Below are positions 19,161-31,265 of a stretch of DNA of 64,000 bases, one piece after another. How positions within the stretch are numbered: position 1 is the first letter of the stretch; each line of letters opens with the position of its first letter. The notes below the pieces were generated by a model. It saw nothing but the letters and a program-made list of their open reading frames with translations. It had not been told where the DNA came from and searched no databases. Source of the DNA: Myxococcus virescens (GTDB lineage: Bacteria > Myxococcota > Myxococcia > Myxococcales > Myxococcaceae); contig NZ_FNAJ01000007.1 in NCBI RefSeq assembly GCF_900101905.1, positions 62,001-126,000 on the forward strand, given 5' to 3'. The position numbers and the translations under genes are program-made.

Positions 19161-20351
19161 ATGAAACTCGCTCACCGGCTCCAGGCCATCAAGCCGTCTC
19201 CGACGCTCGCTCTCAACTCGCGCGCCAAGGCGCTCGTCGCCAAGGGTGTGGATGTAGTCGTCCTGGCCGCGGGGGAGCCGGACTTCGATACGCCGGATTA
19301 CGTGAAGCAGGCCGCGGTGGACGCACTGCGAGCGGGCTTCACCAAGTACACCCCGACCAACGGCATCCCGGAGCTGCGCGAGGCCATCTGCGCCAAGCTC
19401 GAGCGGGACAACGGCTTGCGCTACACGCCGGACCAGGTGCTCGTCACGTCGGGTGGCAAGCAGGGCCTCTACAACTTCTGCCAGGCGGCGCTGGAGGAGG
19501 GGGACGAGGTCATCATCTTCGCGCCCTTCTGGGTCAGCTACCCGGACATGGTGCGGCTGGCGGGTGCCACGCCCGTCATCGTCCCCACGCGCGAGGAGGA
19601 CGGCTTCGCGCCGGACCCGGACGCCATCCGCCGCGCGCTGACGCCGCGCACGCGCGCCGTCATCATCAACAGCCCAGGCAATCCCACCGGCGCCGTCTAT
19701 TCGCGCGCGGCGCTGGAGCGCATCGCGGAGGTGCTGCGGCCCCACGATTGCCTCATCGTCACGGACGACATCTACGAGAAGCTGCTCTACACCGACGAAC
19801 GCCTGGGCATCAGCGACGTGGCGCCGGACCTGGTGCCGCGGCTGGTGGTCGTGAACGGCATGAGCAAGGCGTACTCCATGACGGGCTGGCGCCTGGGCTA
19901 CGTCGCTGGGCCCAAGCCGCTGTTGGCCGGCATGCAGATGGTGCAGGACCAGTCCACGTCCAACGCCTCCTCCATTGGCCAGAAGGCCGCGCTGGCGGCG
20001 TTGCAGGGGCCGCCGGACACCATCACCGCCATGGTGAAGGAGTACCGCGAGCGCCGTGACTTCTTCATCGCGGGACTGAACGCGCTGGACGGCGTGCGCT
20101 GCCGGATGCCCGAGGGCGCCTTCTACGCCTTCGCGGACGTGCGGGGCCTGCTGGGCCGGTCGTACAAGGGCAAGCCGGTGACGTCCGCGATGCAGCTGTC
20201 GGAGATCCTCCTCGACGACTTCCGCGTCGCCGCGGTGCCCGGCGAGCCGTTCGGCGCGGACGGCTACGTGCGCATGAGCTTCGTCACCTCGCGCGAGGTG
20301 CTGCAGAAGGGCCTTGCCCGGCTGGGTGAGCTGGTCAAGGCCCTGAGCTGA
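19161..20351 (+). CDS. PLP-dependent aminotransferase (aspartate aminotransferase family, class Ib)
   Basis: 396 residues. Fold-type I features are in order: AAGEPDFDTPDYVKQAA near the N-terminus, TSGGKQGLYN (cofactor phosphate region), NSPGNPTGAVYS, the Asp of VTDDIYEKLLY and the Schiff-base lysine in GMSKAYSMTGWRLGY. The C-terminal Arg that binds the substrate carboxylate lies in YVRMSFVTS. The family interconverts aspartate or other dicarboxylic amino acids with 2-oxoglutarate; exact specificity (AspB, or prephenate/aromatic) cannot be read. It lies 47 bases after coaD. Confidence 0.92.
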   Translation: MKLAHRLQAIKPSPTLALNSRAKALVAKGVDVVVLAAGEPDFDTPDYVKQAAVDALRAGFTKYTPTNGIPELREAICAKLERDNGLRYTPDQVLVTSGGKQGLYNFCQAALEEGDEVIIFAPFWVSYPDMVRLAGATPVIVPTREEDGFAPDPDAIRRALTPRTRAVIINSPGNPTGAVYSRAALERIAEVLRPHDCLIVTDDIYEKLLYTDERLGISDVAPDLVPRLVVVNGMSKAYSMTGWRLGYVAGPKPLLAGMQMVQDQSTSNASSIGQKAALAALQGPPDTITAMVKEYRERRDFFIAGLNALDGVRCRMPEGAFYAFADVRGLLGRSYKGKPVTSAMQLSEILLDDFRVAAVPGEPFGADGYVRMSFVTSREVLQKGLARLGELVKALS

Positions 20352-20355
20352 CCGC

Positions 20356-21198
20356 TCAGTCGGTGTAGGCGAAGGCGCGGAACTCGTCGCGGTACTTGCG
20401 GTAGACGAGGACGGCGGGGCGGCCGGAGAGGTTACCCACGGCCGTCCACACGTCCTTGGGGTTGCGGAGGTCCAACCCCAGCCGCGCGGGCGCCTTGCCG
20501 TACTTCTTCTCCATGGCCTCCAGCGGCATCACCTCGATGTCATATAGGGTGATGAGGTCCGTGCGCTTCAGTCGCAGCTGCTTCACCCACGCCGACACCA
20601 GCTCCTCCGGCGTGGCGTAGCGCTCCGCCTCCAGGCTGAACGGGTAGAGCAGCTCGTTCGAAGCGGTGCGGACGTCCCCCGTCAGCAGGGACTGAAGGAG
20701 GAAGCGCGCGTCCGCCTGGATGTCCTTGCGGATCTGCTCCTCGGGGGACAGCGGCGGCGCCTCCGGGATGGCGTCGCGCTTGAAGTCGGCAAAGCCGGGA
20801 GGCAGTTCGACCGGCGGTGCGTCCGCAGGGGGCGGTGTGGGCGCCGCGCGGGGCGGCTCGGCGGTGGCTGCCGACTTCGGAGCGGCGGGGGCCTCGGCCT
20901 TCGGGGCCGCGGCCTCGGCCTTCTTGGCGGCGGCGGTGCCTCTCTTCTTGGCGGGTGCCTCAGAGGGAGCCGGCACAGCGGGCGCTTCAGCGGCCGGTGG
21001 CGTCGCGGGCGCCTCGGCTTGTTTGGGCTCCGCCTCGGCTTGTTTGGGCTCGGCCTCGGGCGTGGGCTCCGCGGGCGTGGGGGCCGTCACCGCGGCGGGT
21101 GGCGGGGGCTGGGCGCCTTCGGCCGCGGGGGCGGCGGCATCCTGGGCGAGGGCGGGGGACGCGAGCGAAACGAGCAGTGCCAGGGACCAGTGGCGCAT
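20356..21198 (-). CDS. Secreted protein with Ala/Pro/Glu-rich linker, unknown function
   Basis: 280 residues from ATG 21198, which follows GGAGG by 5 bases. A signal peptide (MRHWSLALLVSLASPALAQ) precedes a low-complexity region (about residues 20-130) of Ala, Pro, Glu and Lys, with a repeated KQAEAEP unit. The C-terminal 140 residues look globular (LLQSLLTGDVRTASNELLYPFSLE, VWTAVGNLSGRPAVLVYRKY), perhaps an NTF2- or lipocalin-like fold. No family is recognised. It is divergent from carB, sharing a 123-base promoter region, and convergent with the aminotransferase. Confidence 0.75.
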   Translation of the reverse strand: MRHWSLALLVSLASPALAQDAAAPAAEGAQPPPPAAVTAPTPAEPTPEAEPKQAEAEPKQAEAPATPPAAEAPAVPAPSEAPAKKRGTAAAKKAEAAAPKAEAPAAPKSAATAEPPRAAPTPPPADAPPVELPPGFADFKRDAIPEAPPLSPEEQIRKDIQADARFLLQSLLTGDVRTASNELLYPFSLEAERYATPEELVSAWVKQLRLKRTDLITLYDIEVMPLEAMEKKYGKAPARLGLDLRNPKDVWTAVGNLSGRPAVLVYRKYRDEFRAFAYTD

Positions 21199-21321
21199 GG
21201 AACCTCCGTGGGCGGCGGAGCCTAGCAGAGGACAGCGGGCGCGGGCCCGGCGTCCGTGCGAGCAGGCGGCTTCAACACAGTCCTCGCATGTGGGGGCGGA
21301 GGTTGGTATGGGGGCGCCCCG

Positions 21322-24573
<3,252 letters not shown>

Positions 24574-24602
24574 AACGCAGCGCTCGTTGGACGTGAGTCA
24601 TG

Positions 24603-24631
24603 CGGCCCCGCTCCTCCTGGGAGTGGGGCCG
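24603..24631 (+). terminator. Terminator after carB
   Basis: Arms 24603-24614 (CGGCCCCGCTCC) and 24620-24631 pair over 12 bp with one G-U, around a 5-base loop. They are followed by tctgcgttt. The hairpin lies between the converging ends of carB and the flavin oxidoreductase gene and may serve both. Confidence 0.65.
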
Positions 24632-24650
24632 TCTGCGTTTCAGGGCCGCC

Positions 24651-25736
24651 TCAGGCCGGTTGGTCCGTCACGAAGCCGCGCCAGTTGCGCATGTAGTTCA
24701 CGAAGACGTCGGACAGGCCCTCGGCGTTGAGCGTGGAGGGGGACAGCGGCGGCACCTGGAGCGCGTCGCCTCGCTGCACGCGGCGCGGCCAGTCATGATT
24801 CGCGATGGCCGCTCGGCCCACGGCCACGGCATCCGCGCCGCGTGCGAGCTGTGCCTCTGCCTCCTCGCGCGTGCGCACCTCGCCCGCGACCACGATGCGG
24901 ACACCGGTGCCCACGGCCTGCCGGAAGAGCGGCGTCGCGTGCTGGTCCGGCCGCTTCAGGGTGTTGTGGGCCGCCTTCCACAGGGACAGGTGGAGGATGT
25001 CCACGCCCTCGCGCGTGAGCATGCGCGCGACCTCCAGCGACTCGTCCAGGTCCAGGCCCCTGGCCTGCCTCGCGTCCTCCGGCGACAGGCGCACGGCGAG
25101 GACCAGGGCGGGCGCCGCGCGCCGCACCGCGCGGACGGTCTCCTGAAGCAGGCGCCAGCGGTTCTCCAGCGAGCCGCCCCATCGGTCCTGCCGGCGGTTG
25201 AAGACGGTGCTCAGGAACTGCGAGAACAAGTAGCCGTGTGCTCCATGGAGCTCCACGGCGTCGAACCCCGCCTCGGCGCAGCGGCGCGCCGCGCTCGCGA
25301 AGGCCGCGATGACGCCCTCGATGTCGGCCTCGGTGGCTTCGCGGCAGTGGAGGCCGTCCGCGTCATACGCGCTGGCGCTCCACACCTCGCGCTGGCTGAC
25401 CTCGGCGTTGGCGCGAAGTCCACCGTGGAAGAGCTGCGCGGAGAGCAGGGCGCCCCCTTCATGGATGCGCGCGGCCATGCGCTTCAGTCCGGGTAGCATC
25501 GCGTCGTCGTGAACGCCCAGCTCGCCCGGCCACGTCTTGCCGTCCTGGGAAACGTAGGCGGCGCACGTCTCCACCACGCCGAACCCGCCATCGGCGCGCA
25601 TCGCGAGGAAGCGAAGCTCCGCGTCGGAGAGCGTGCCATCGGGATGGCTCTGGGTGTTCGTCAGGGGCGCCAGCCAGATGCGGTTGGGTGCGATGACACC
25701 CTTTCGGAGCTCGAGGGGCGCGAACAGGTCGGTCAT
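24651..25736 (-). CDS. NADH:flavin oxidoreductase of the Old Yellow Enzyme family
   Basis: 361 residues. It starts TDLFAPLELRKGVIAPNRIWLAPLTN, the usual FMN-binding first strand. The substrate-binding pair lies in ELHGAHGYLFSQFLS, and the FMN phosphate region in VAGEVRTREEAEAQLARGADAVAVGRA. The family reduces activated alkenes, nitro compounds or dienoyl-CoA with NAD(P)H. At this length only the (beta/alpha)8 FMN barrel is present, with no iron-sulfur or second flavin domain. The start is 293 bases from the divergent desaturase; I see no gene between them. Confidence 0.92.
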   Translation of the reverse strand: MTDLFAPLELRKGVIAPNRIWLAPLTNTQSHPDGTLSDAELRFLAMRADGGFGVVETCAAYVSQDGKTWPGELGVHDDAMLPGLKRMAARIHEGGALLSAQLFHGGLRANAEVSQREVWSASAYDADGLHCREATEADIEGVIAAFASAARRCAEAGFDAVELHGAHGYLFSQFLSTVFNRRQDRWGGSLENRWRLLQETVRAVRRAAPALVLAVRLSPEDARQARGLDLDESLEVARMLTREGVDILHLSLWKAAHNTLKRPDQHATPLFRQAVGTGVRIVVAGEVRTREEAEAQLARGADAVAVGRAAIANHDWPRRVQRGDALQVPPLSPSTLNAEGLSDVFVNYMRNWRGFVTDQPA

Positions 25737-26029
25737 GACGGCATCTCGCTTTCGAAGTGGGCGGGTCCATTCGCTCGGGCTGATGGGGGCGCCAGGCCGC
25801 TTGCCTTGCCGCGCGGCGGCCTGCTTCCCCTTGACGTCGATGTCGCCCTGTGGGCCGGACTCGGGGCGCGGGTATAACCTGCGCCTCGGGGCTCCGCATG
25901 GCCTCGTTCGAAAGCAGGGGCCGAGGGCAAAGCGTGGCTGGACGCCCGCGGACCCTGGCGGCTACGGTTCGCGCCGAGCTGTTGCCCCCCTTCGCCCGTG
26001 TCCATCTCCGCGACCGAGGAGAGCCGTTC

Positions 26030-27181
26030 ATGCCGTCCCAGGCTGCCCCCGACTTCGACATTTCTTCCGTGGACGTGGATGGGTTTCACCGTGAGTTGAA
26101 GGCGCTTCGTGAGCAACTGGACGCATCGCTGGGTGAGGCGGATGCGGCGCACCTCCGGAAAATCGAGCGCTGGGGTCGGGCGGCGACCGCGCTGGGGGCG
26201 GCGACCTGCTGGCTGGCGCCGAATCCGCTCAGCGCGGCGGCGCTCAGTGTCGGGCGGTCCACGCGTTGGCTGCTGATGCACCACGTGGGGCATCGGGGCT
26301 ACGACCGGGTGCCGGGGCTTCCGGCGTCTCGCACGGGGAAGGGGTTCGCGAAGGGGAGCCGCCGCTATCTGGACTGGCTCGACTGGATGCTGCCGGAGGC
26401 CTGGGTGTTCGAGCACAACGTGCTGCACCACTCGCACACTGGCGAGGATGCGGACCCCGACCTCCTGGAGCGCAACGCGGAGGGGACGCTGCGCAACCCG
26501 GAGCGCCCGCTGGCGCTGCGGTACGCGCAGCTCGCGCTGCTCGCGCTGACGTGGCGGGCCAGCTACTACGCGCCGGAGACGCTCAGTTCGCTGCGCCGCA
26601 AGGGCCGGCGCAAGGGTGGAGAGCTGACGCGCGAGGAGCTGAAGGAGCTGCTGCTGAGCTGCTATCTGCCGTATTCGGCCGTGCAGTTCGGGCTCTTCCC
26701 GGCGCTCTACCTGGTGTTGGGGCCGTGGGCGTCGTTCAGCGCGTTCTGCAACTCCGTGATGGCGGACGTCCTCACCAGCCTGCACACGTTCCTGGTGGTG
26801 GGACCGAACCACACGGGCGAGGACCTGTACCGGTTCGACTCGAAGCCGGAGAGCCGCGGCGAGCGCTACGTGCAGCAGGTGATTGGCAGCGCGAACTACC
26901 GCACGGGCGGGGACTTGAACGACTTCGCCCACCTGTGGCTGAACTACCAGATTGAGCACCACATCTGGCCGGACCTGCCGATGCTGAAGTACCGCGAGGT
27001 GCAGCCGCAGGTGAAGGCGCTTTGCGAGAAGTACGGCATCCCCTACGTGCAGGAGAGCGTCTGGACCCGCGCGAAGAAGATGGTGGACGTCGTGGTGGGC
27101 AAGACGTCCATGCGGAAGCTTGCGCCGAAGCGCCAGGCCCATGACGCCGGAGTGTCTGCGGCGGCCGCTCCCGCGGCGTGA
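26030..27181 (+). CDS. Membrane fatty acid desaturase
   Basis: 383 residues. The ATG at 26030 follows GAGGAG by about 10 bases; earlier in-frame starts give an implausible leader. The three His boxes of membrane di-iron desaturases are present: LMHHVGHRG (near residue 85), FEHNVLHHSHTG (near 128) and NYQIEHHIWPDLP (near 309). The QIEHH form is typical of front-end or delta-6-like and acyl-lipid desaturases. Hydrophobic segments lie between the boxes. There is no cytochrome b5 domain, so the electron donor is separate. Likely role: membrane lipid unsaturation, which is important in myxobacteria rich in branched and unsaturated fatty acids. Confidence 0.9.
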   Translation: MPSQAAPDFDISSVDVDGFHRELKALREQLDASLGEADAAHLRKIERWGRAATALGAATCWLAPNPLSAAALSVGRSTRWLLMHHVGHRGYDRVPGLPASRTGKGFAKGSRRYLDWLDWMLPEAWVFEHNVLHHSHTGEDADPDLLERNAEGTLRNPERPLALRYAQLALLALTWRASYYAPETLSSLRRKGRRKGGELTREELKELLLSCYLPYSAVQFGLFPALYLVLGPWASFSAFCNSVMADVLTSLHTFLVVGPNHTGEDLYRFDSKPESRGERYVQQVIGSANYRTGGDLNDFAHLWLNYQIEHHIWPDLPMLKYREVQPQVKALCEKYGIPYVQESVWTRAKKMVDVVVGKTSMRKLAPKRQAHDAGVSAAAAPAA

Positions 27182-27268
27182 AGCGGGGACGTCCGGCGAC
27201 TCGGTGTAGGCCGCGAGGTTCGCCAGGGGGGAGGTCCGCCCCGGCAGCCTGTTCGTGAGCGGCGCGGC

Positions 27269-27748
27269 TTACGCGCGCCGCGTGGTGCGTGTCAGCGTCT
27301 TCCGCGGCGGAGCTTCGGCGGCGTCGTGCCGGACGGCCTCGACATCCACCACGCGTGAGCCATCTGGCGGAACCGGTGGGCCCAGCGTCACCACGAGCAC
27401 CCGGTAGGACTCCTCCAGCCGCTTGTGCAGCTTGGAGAAGATCAGCTGGGCGGTGCCGGGCATGTCCTCGGTGTACGTGAAGTACCAGCGCAGCTCGTCC
27501 AGGCGGCCGTAGAAGTGGTCCACCACGGCTTGTTCCTGTTCGGGCAGGTGGATGAGCTGGTCGAACGCGCCGTCGGCGTACCGTGACGCGATGGTGCCCA
27601 GGAGCGGTTCGCGGCTGCGCAGACGGGAGAAGAGGGCGAACATCTCATCCCGGCGGGCATCGAGCCTGCGCATGATGCCCGCGGCGTCCATCGCGAGCAG
27701 GTTTCGGACGCGGGAGGCCATCTCATCGGCCTTCTTGCGACGAGCCAT
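27269..27748 (-). CDS. Conserved-looking cytoplasmic protein, unknown function
   Basis: 159 residues, no signal peptide or membrane helix. It starts MARRKKADEMASRVRNLLAMDAAG and is largely helical and charged (MRRLDARRDEMFALFSRLRSREPLLGTI), with an aromatic cluster FYGRLDELRWYFTYTEDMPG near the middle and a basic C-terminal tail. No motif is recognised. It lies 17 bases downstream of the TonB-family gene on the same strand, so the two are likely co-transcribed. Confidence 0.7.
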   Translation of the reverse strand: MARRKKADEMASRVRNLLAMDAAGIMRRLDARRDEMFALFSRLRSREPLLGTIASRYADGAFDQLIHLPEQEQAVVDHFYGRLDELRWYFTYTEDMPGTAQLIFSKLHKRLEESYRVLVVTLGPPVPPDGSRVVDVEAVRHDAAEAPPRKTLTRTTRRA

Positions 27749-27765
27749 GGCGCGTCAGCCTAGCA

Positions 27766-29025
27766 TCAGTAGACGCGCAACAAGTGGGACCGGCACACGA
27801 ACCGTGGGTTGCGGAAGTCGATGACCTCGATTTCGCCCGTCGTCTCCTCGAAGCGTCCGGCCAGGATGCCAGCAGCGCTCGTCGCGGCGATGTACCAGGC
27901 GTCCTGTCCCTTCAGTTCCTTGAGCTTGCGCAGGTACACGACGCGGCCTTCCACCGCCCACAAGGTACGGATGCCGTCGGCTCGGACACCTCGCGCGCCG
28001 GCGGGTGGCGCAGCGAGCTTCGCCAGTGACGCCGGAATGGCGTTCAGGACGTAGGCGTCGTAGGCCGGGTTGCCACTCAACGAGACGAGCTTCGCATCGC
28101 GCAGGGTGCCATCCACTTCCTGCGTCAGCTCCAGCGTCACGACGAGCTTCGAGCCGCCACCCGTGGCCAGATGTTGGAGCTCCTGACCCGCATGGGCCAA
28201 GAGGCGTGGACGCTCCATGGATTCGTCTCCGGCGCGCTGCTGGAGGTCGTAGAGCCGTTCGGTCGTGGTGGGCGCCTTCGGCGGTGGGCCGTCTCCTGGA
28301 TTGCCAGCCGCTCCGAAGCTGCTGGCTCGGGAAGCCCAGGCGGTCCCTGCCTGATTCACCAGGCTGGTTCCAGGGAATACCGGCGCATCCTCGAGGCCCT
28401 TCTCAAGCGCCTCCCGAAGGCGGCTGAAATACGGGTCGATGAGACCGTTGGCGACGCGAAGCTGGGCCTGCTCGTCGACGATGAATTCCTCCACACGCCC
28501 CGCGACGATGGCCTCCTCCTGCGCGGCGAGCTGCTCACGGGAAGGGGCCGGGTCACCAGGGCGCAACGTGCGTCCACTCGGAGTCCTTGGACCGTCGAGC
28601 GGCGCTCCTCCTGGCACCAGGAACGAGGGCAGGGGCTCGGCGCCAACCTGGAGTTGTTGTGGCCTGCGCGGGGCGTCCGGCGGCGATGCGATGGTCTCCG
28701 GCGCAGCACCCGTGTCGGGTGCGTCGAGAGGGGCAGGGGATGGCGCTGCGACGAGGCCATCCCCGGCCGGTGTCTTTCTCACCTGCTTTCCCTTGGGACG
28801 AGGCGTGGACGCCGAAGGTGCAGGCTGCCGCGGGGGAGGTGGAGGCGTCAGCACAGGTGGCGTGGTGACGATGTCCACCGCGAGCGGCTTCGACGTGACG
28901 GCCCGGCGAGGTGCGCGCTCCGGCGGGTCGACAGACCCAAGCAGCAAGAGCAGCCCCACGTGGATGACGAGCGATGCCAGCGCGGCCCCGCCGAGTCGTC
29001 GCATCCTCCGCATCTCGACGCTCAC
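27766..29025 (-). CDS. TonB-family energy-transducing protein
   Basis: 419 residues. A short basic cytoplasmic start (MRRMRRLGG) is followed by one membrane helix (AALASLVIHVGLLLLLGSV) of the SVVIHxxL type that contacts ExbB/TolQ-like motors. A Pro-rich periplasmic span follows (about 35-150). The C-terminal region (KLVVTLELTQEVDGTLRDAKLVSLSGNPAYDAYVLNAI) resembles a TonB C-terminal fold, then extends about 100 residues beyond it. The GTG at 29025 is 12 bases before an ATG at 29013; either could be used. It probably powers an outer-membrane system driven by the proton gradient; its partner is not in the window. Confidence 0.8.
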   Translation of the reverse strand: MSVEMRRMRRLGGAALASLVIHVGLLLLLGSVDPPERAPRRAVTSKPLAVDIVTTPPVLTPPPPPRQPAPSASTPRPKGKQVRKTPAGDGLVAAPSPAPLDAPDTGAAPETIASPPDAPRRPQQLQVGAEPLPSFLVPGGAPLDGPRTPSGRTLRPGDPAPSREQLAAQEEAIVAGRVEEFIVDEQAQLRVANGLIDPYFSRLREALEKGLEDAPVFPGTSLVNQAGTAWASRASSFGAAGNPGDGPPPKAPTTTERLYDLQQRAGDESMERPRLLAHAGQELQHLATGGGSKLVVTLELTQEVDGTLRDAKLVSLSGNPAYDAYVLNAIPASLAKLAAPPAGARGVRADGIRTLWAVEGRVVYLRKLKELKGQDAWYIAATSAAGILAGRFEETTGEIEVIDFRNPRFVCRSHLLRVY

Positions 29026-29241
29026 GCTCCCTGGGACGGGTCACCACGTCCTACCAGCATACCCAGCACGGCCGTTGGTCTGGACACGCCTACGTCCCGC
29101 CGTGCGCGCCATTGCGTGCAGTCCCCATCAGGACACGGGGTGCGACCGTGCGGTGCCCAACGCAATGACTCACTGCGACAAGCGACTCCTTTACCGCCGT
29201 CTGTCTCGCGCGTCGGTTACGATCAGTGCTTCGAGGCCACC

Positions 29242-30021
29242 ATGAACAACGCTCCTGATGATGGCTGTCCGGCTGACCCGCGCTTGCTGCGGAGGCCGGG
29301 TAGAACGATGCCAGACGCGCTCCGGCAGTTCGTCGCGGAGACCTGGGTCTTCCGCAGGCAGGAGGAGCTGGAGGCGGGGCTGCGCTTCGCCCGATTGGCG
29401 GGAGCGCTCGAGCAACTGGCCACGCCTGAGACGCTGGTGGAACTCGCGCGCCGCGCTGCGGAGGACGAACGGCGCCACGCGGGCATGTGCGAGCTGATGG
29501 CGCGCACCTACGGACAAGCGGTCATGCCCACTGTTCCCCTGGTCGCGCGGGAGACTGCTCCGCAAGCCCTCGGCTTCCGCGAGCGCGTGCTCTACGAAGT
29601 CGTCGCCGCCTGCTGCATCTCGGAGACGGAGAGCACGGCCGGGTTGACCTCGGTGCTGGCCGTGGATGGACCACCCCGGGTGCGCGCGGTGCTTCGAGAC
29701 ATCCTTCGGGACGAGGTCGCGCACAGCCGGCTGGGGTGGGCCTACCTCGCGCATGCAGCCCAATCGGGCTCCGTGGCGTTCCTGTCGCCGTACCTGCCTG
29801 CGATGCTGGAGGAAAGCGTGTCGCCCAGGCTCTTCGCGAAGGGCCTGTCCGATGCGGAGGGGGCCATGCTCCTGGCGCACGGCGTGTTGCCGCATGCGCG
29901 CAAGCTCGAGGTGTTCATCCAGGCCCTGCACGACGTCGTCTTTCCCGGGCTGGAACGGTGCGGAGTGGACACCACTCCTGGACGGCAGTGGGTGGAGCAT
30001 TGTCGTCGGTCGGGAGCCTAG
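29242..30021 (+). CDS. Ferritin-like di-iron protein
   Basis: 259 residues. The chain is almost wholly helical. Two Glu-containing helices carry E-x-x-H-type pairs, AAEDERRHAGMCELM and RDILRDEVAHSRLGW, as in four-helix di-iron carboxylate proteins; ISETESTAGL supplies further acidic residues. The start is 29242, with a second possible ATG at 29308. The family includes oxygenases, tRNA hydroxylase-like proteins and ferritin-like proteins of unknown role. It lies 22 bases before def, so the two are probably an operon. Substrate not deducible. Confidence 0.8.
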   Translation: MNNAPDDGCPADPRLLRRPGRTMPDALRQFVAETWVFRRQEELEAGLRFARLAGALEQLATPETLVELARRAAEDERRHAGMCELMARTYGQAVMPTVPLVARETAPQALGFRERVLYEVVAACCISETESTAGLTSVLAVDGPPRVRAVLRDILRDEVAHSRLGWAYLAHAAQSGSVAFLSPYLPAMLEESVSPRLFAKGLSDAEGAMLLAHGVLPHARKLEVFIQALHDVVFPGLERCGVDTTPGRQWVEHCRRSGA

Positions 30022-30043
30022 CGGGCCCTGCTACGCTGGCGGC

Positions 30044-30649
30044 ATGGTGCTCAAGATTGTCCAGGCAGGGGACCCGGTGCTGCGTCGGAAGGCGCGCGAT
30101 TTGACGCCGGAGGAGATTGCCAGTCCGGAGACGGCGCGGCTCATCGAGCAGATGCGCGACACGATGCGGGACGCCCCCGGCGTCGGGCTGGCGGCGCCCC
30201 AGGTGGGCGTGGGCCTGCGAGTCGTCGTCATCGAGGACCGGCCTGAGTATCAAGCAGGCCTCTCGGAGAGCGAGCGGGCGGCGCGAGGACGGAAGCCCGT
30301 TCCCTTCCACGTGCTCATCAATCCCCGGCTGGTGGTGGAGGACGCGGCACCCGCGGAGTTCCACGAAGGGTGTTTGAGCGTGTCGGGCTTCGCGGCCCTG
30401 GTGCCCCGCGCTTGCGCCGTGCGTGTGGATGCACTCGATGAGCACGGCCAGCCCGTGACCGTCCAGGCCCGGGGCTGGTACGCGCGCATTCTCCAACACG
30501 AGCTGGACCACCTGGACGGCACGCTCTACGTGGACCGGATGGAGACACGGAGCTTCACCACCGCGGAGAACCATCGCCGGTACCAGGCGGGGCGCAGCAC
30601 CGCGGAGCTGCGCGCCGAGCTGGGGCTGCCAGTGCCCGACAAGGGGTAG
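30044..30649 (+). CDS. def: Peptide deformylase
   Basis: 201 residues. All three motifs are present: GVGLAAPQVGV (motif 1), EGCLSVSG (motif 2, metal Cys) and QHELDHLDG (motif 3, metal His pair and catalytic Glu). It removes the formyl group from the initiator methionine of new proteins. An insertion of about 15 residues between motifs 1 and 2 (AGLSESERAARGRKPVPFH) is of the kind seen in some Gram-negative enzymes with longer loops. Confidence 0.96.
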   Translation: MVLKIVQAGDPVLRRKARDLTPEEIASPETARLIEQMRDTMRDAPGVGLAAPQVGVGLRVVVIEDRPEYQAGLSESERAARGRKPVPFHVLINPRLVVEDAAPAEFHEGCLSVSGFAALVPRACAVRVDALDEHGQPVTVQARGWYARILQHELDHLDGTLYVDRMETRSFTTAENHRRYQAGRSTAELRAELGLPVPDKG

Positions 30650-30667
30650 GGCACGACGTCGTTCGCG

Positions 30668-31162
30668 TCAGCCTTCGCGGCCGTGCGCCGCGGCCTTCAA
30701 CTGGGCCGTGTCGACGCGGACGAAGATGGAATCACCCACTGCGGTCAGCGTCTCACCCGCGAAGACTTCGCAGAGGACTCGGCTCTTGCGTCCGACTTCG
30801 CCCTCGACGCGTGCACGGAGGGTGAGCGGGACGCCCATGGGCGTGGGTTTGATGAACTTCACGCCCAGGCTTCCGGTGACGCATTCGATGACCGGCGAGC
30901 TGCCAGGTGAGCGGCCCTCGGCGCGGTAGTGGTACGCCATGGCCGTCCAGTTCGAATGGCAGTCGACCAGCATGGCAATCAGCCCGCCGTAGACGAGCTC
31001 CGGCCAGCCGCTGTACCGGGCATCGGGCGTGTGGCGTGCCACCACGTGGATGCCGTCCTCATCCCAGTAGCTTTGGATGTGCAGGCCGTGAGGGTTCTTG
31101 CTGCCGCAGCCGTAGCAGATACCTTCTGGCGCGACGACTTCCTGGAGAGATGAGGTTTCCAT
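30668..31162 (-). CDS. Hotdog-fold (PaaI-type) thioesterase
   Basis: 164 residues from ATG 31162; two earlier in-frame starts (31243 ATG, 31273 GTG) would add an unconserved leader overlapping the divergent gene's promoter. Hotdog features: CYGCGSKNPHGLHIQSYWDEDG at the N-terminus, the helix region YSGWPELVYGGLIAMLVDCHSNWTA, then strands SLGVKFIKPTPMGVPLTLRARV and GKSRVLCEVFAGETLTAVGDSIFV. Enzymes of this kind hydrolyse acyl-CoA thioesters. The CYGCG pair of Cys is common to this sub-branch. It is convergent with def. Confidence 0.82.
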   Translation of the reverse strand: METSSLQEVVAPEGICYGCGSKNPHGLHIQSYWDEDGIHVVARHTPDARYSGWPELVYGGLIAMLVDCHSNWTAMAYHYRAEGRSPGSSPVIECVTGSLGVKFIKPTPMGVPLTLRARVEGEVGRKSRVLCEVFAGETLTAVGDSIFVRVDTAQLKAAAHGREG

Positions 31163-31265
31163 GGGGGGCCCTGATGGGAAGGGAGGCGCAACGATGCGCA
31201 CATCCTGGCCCAGCAGGGGCCTTTCGTCGCGTGTCTCGTCCATGCCCAGGATAGTGTCCGTGCCG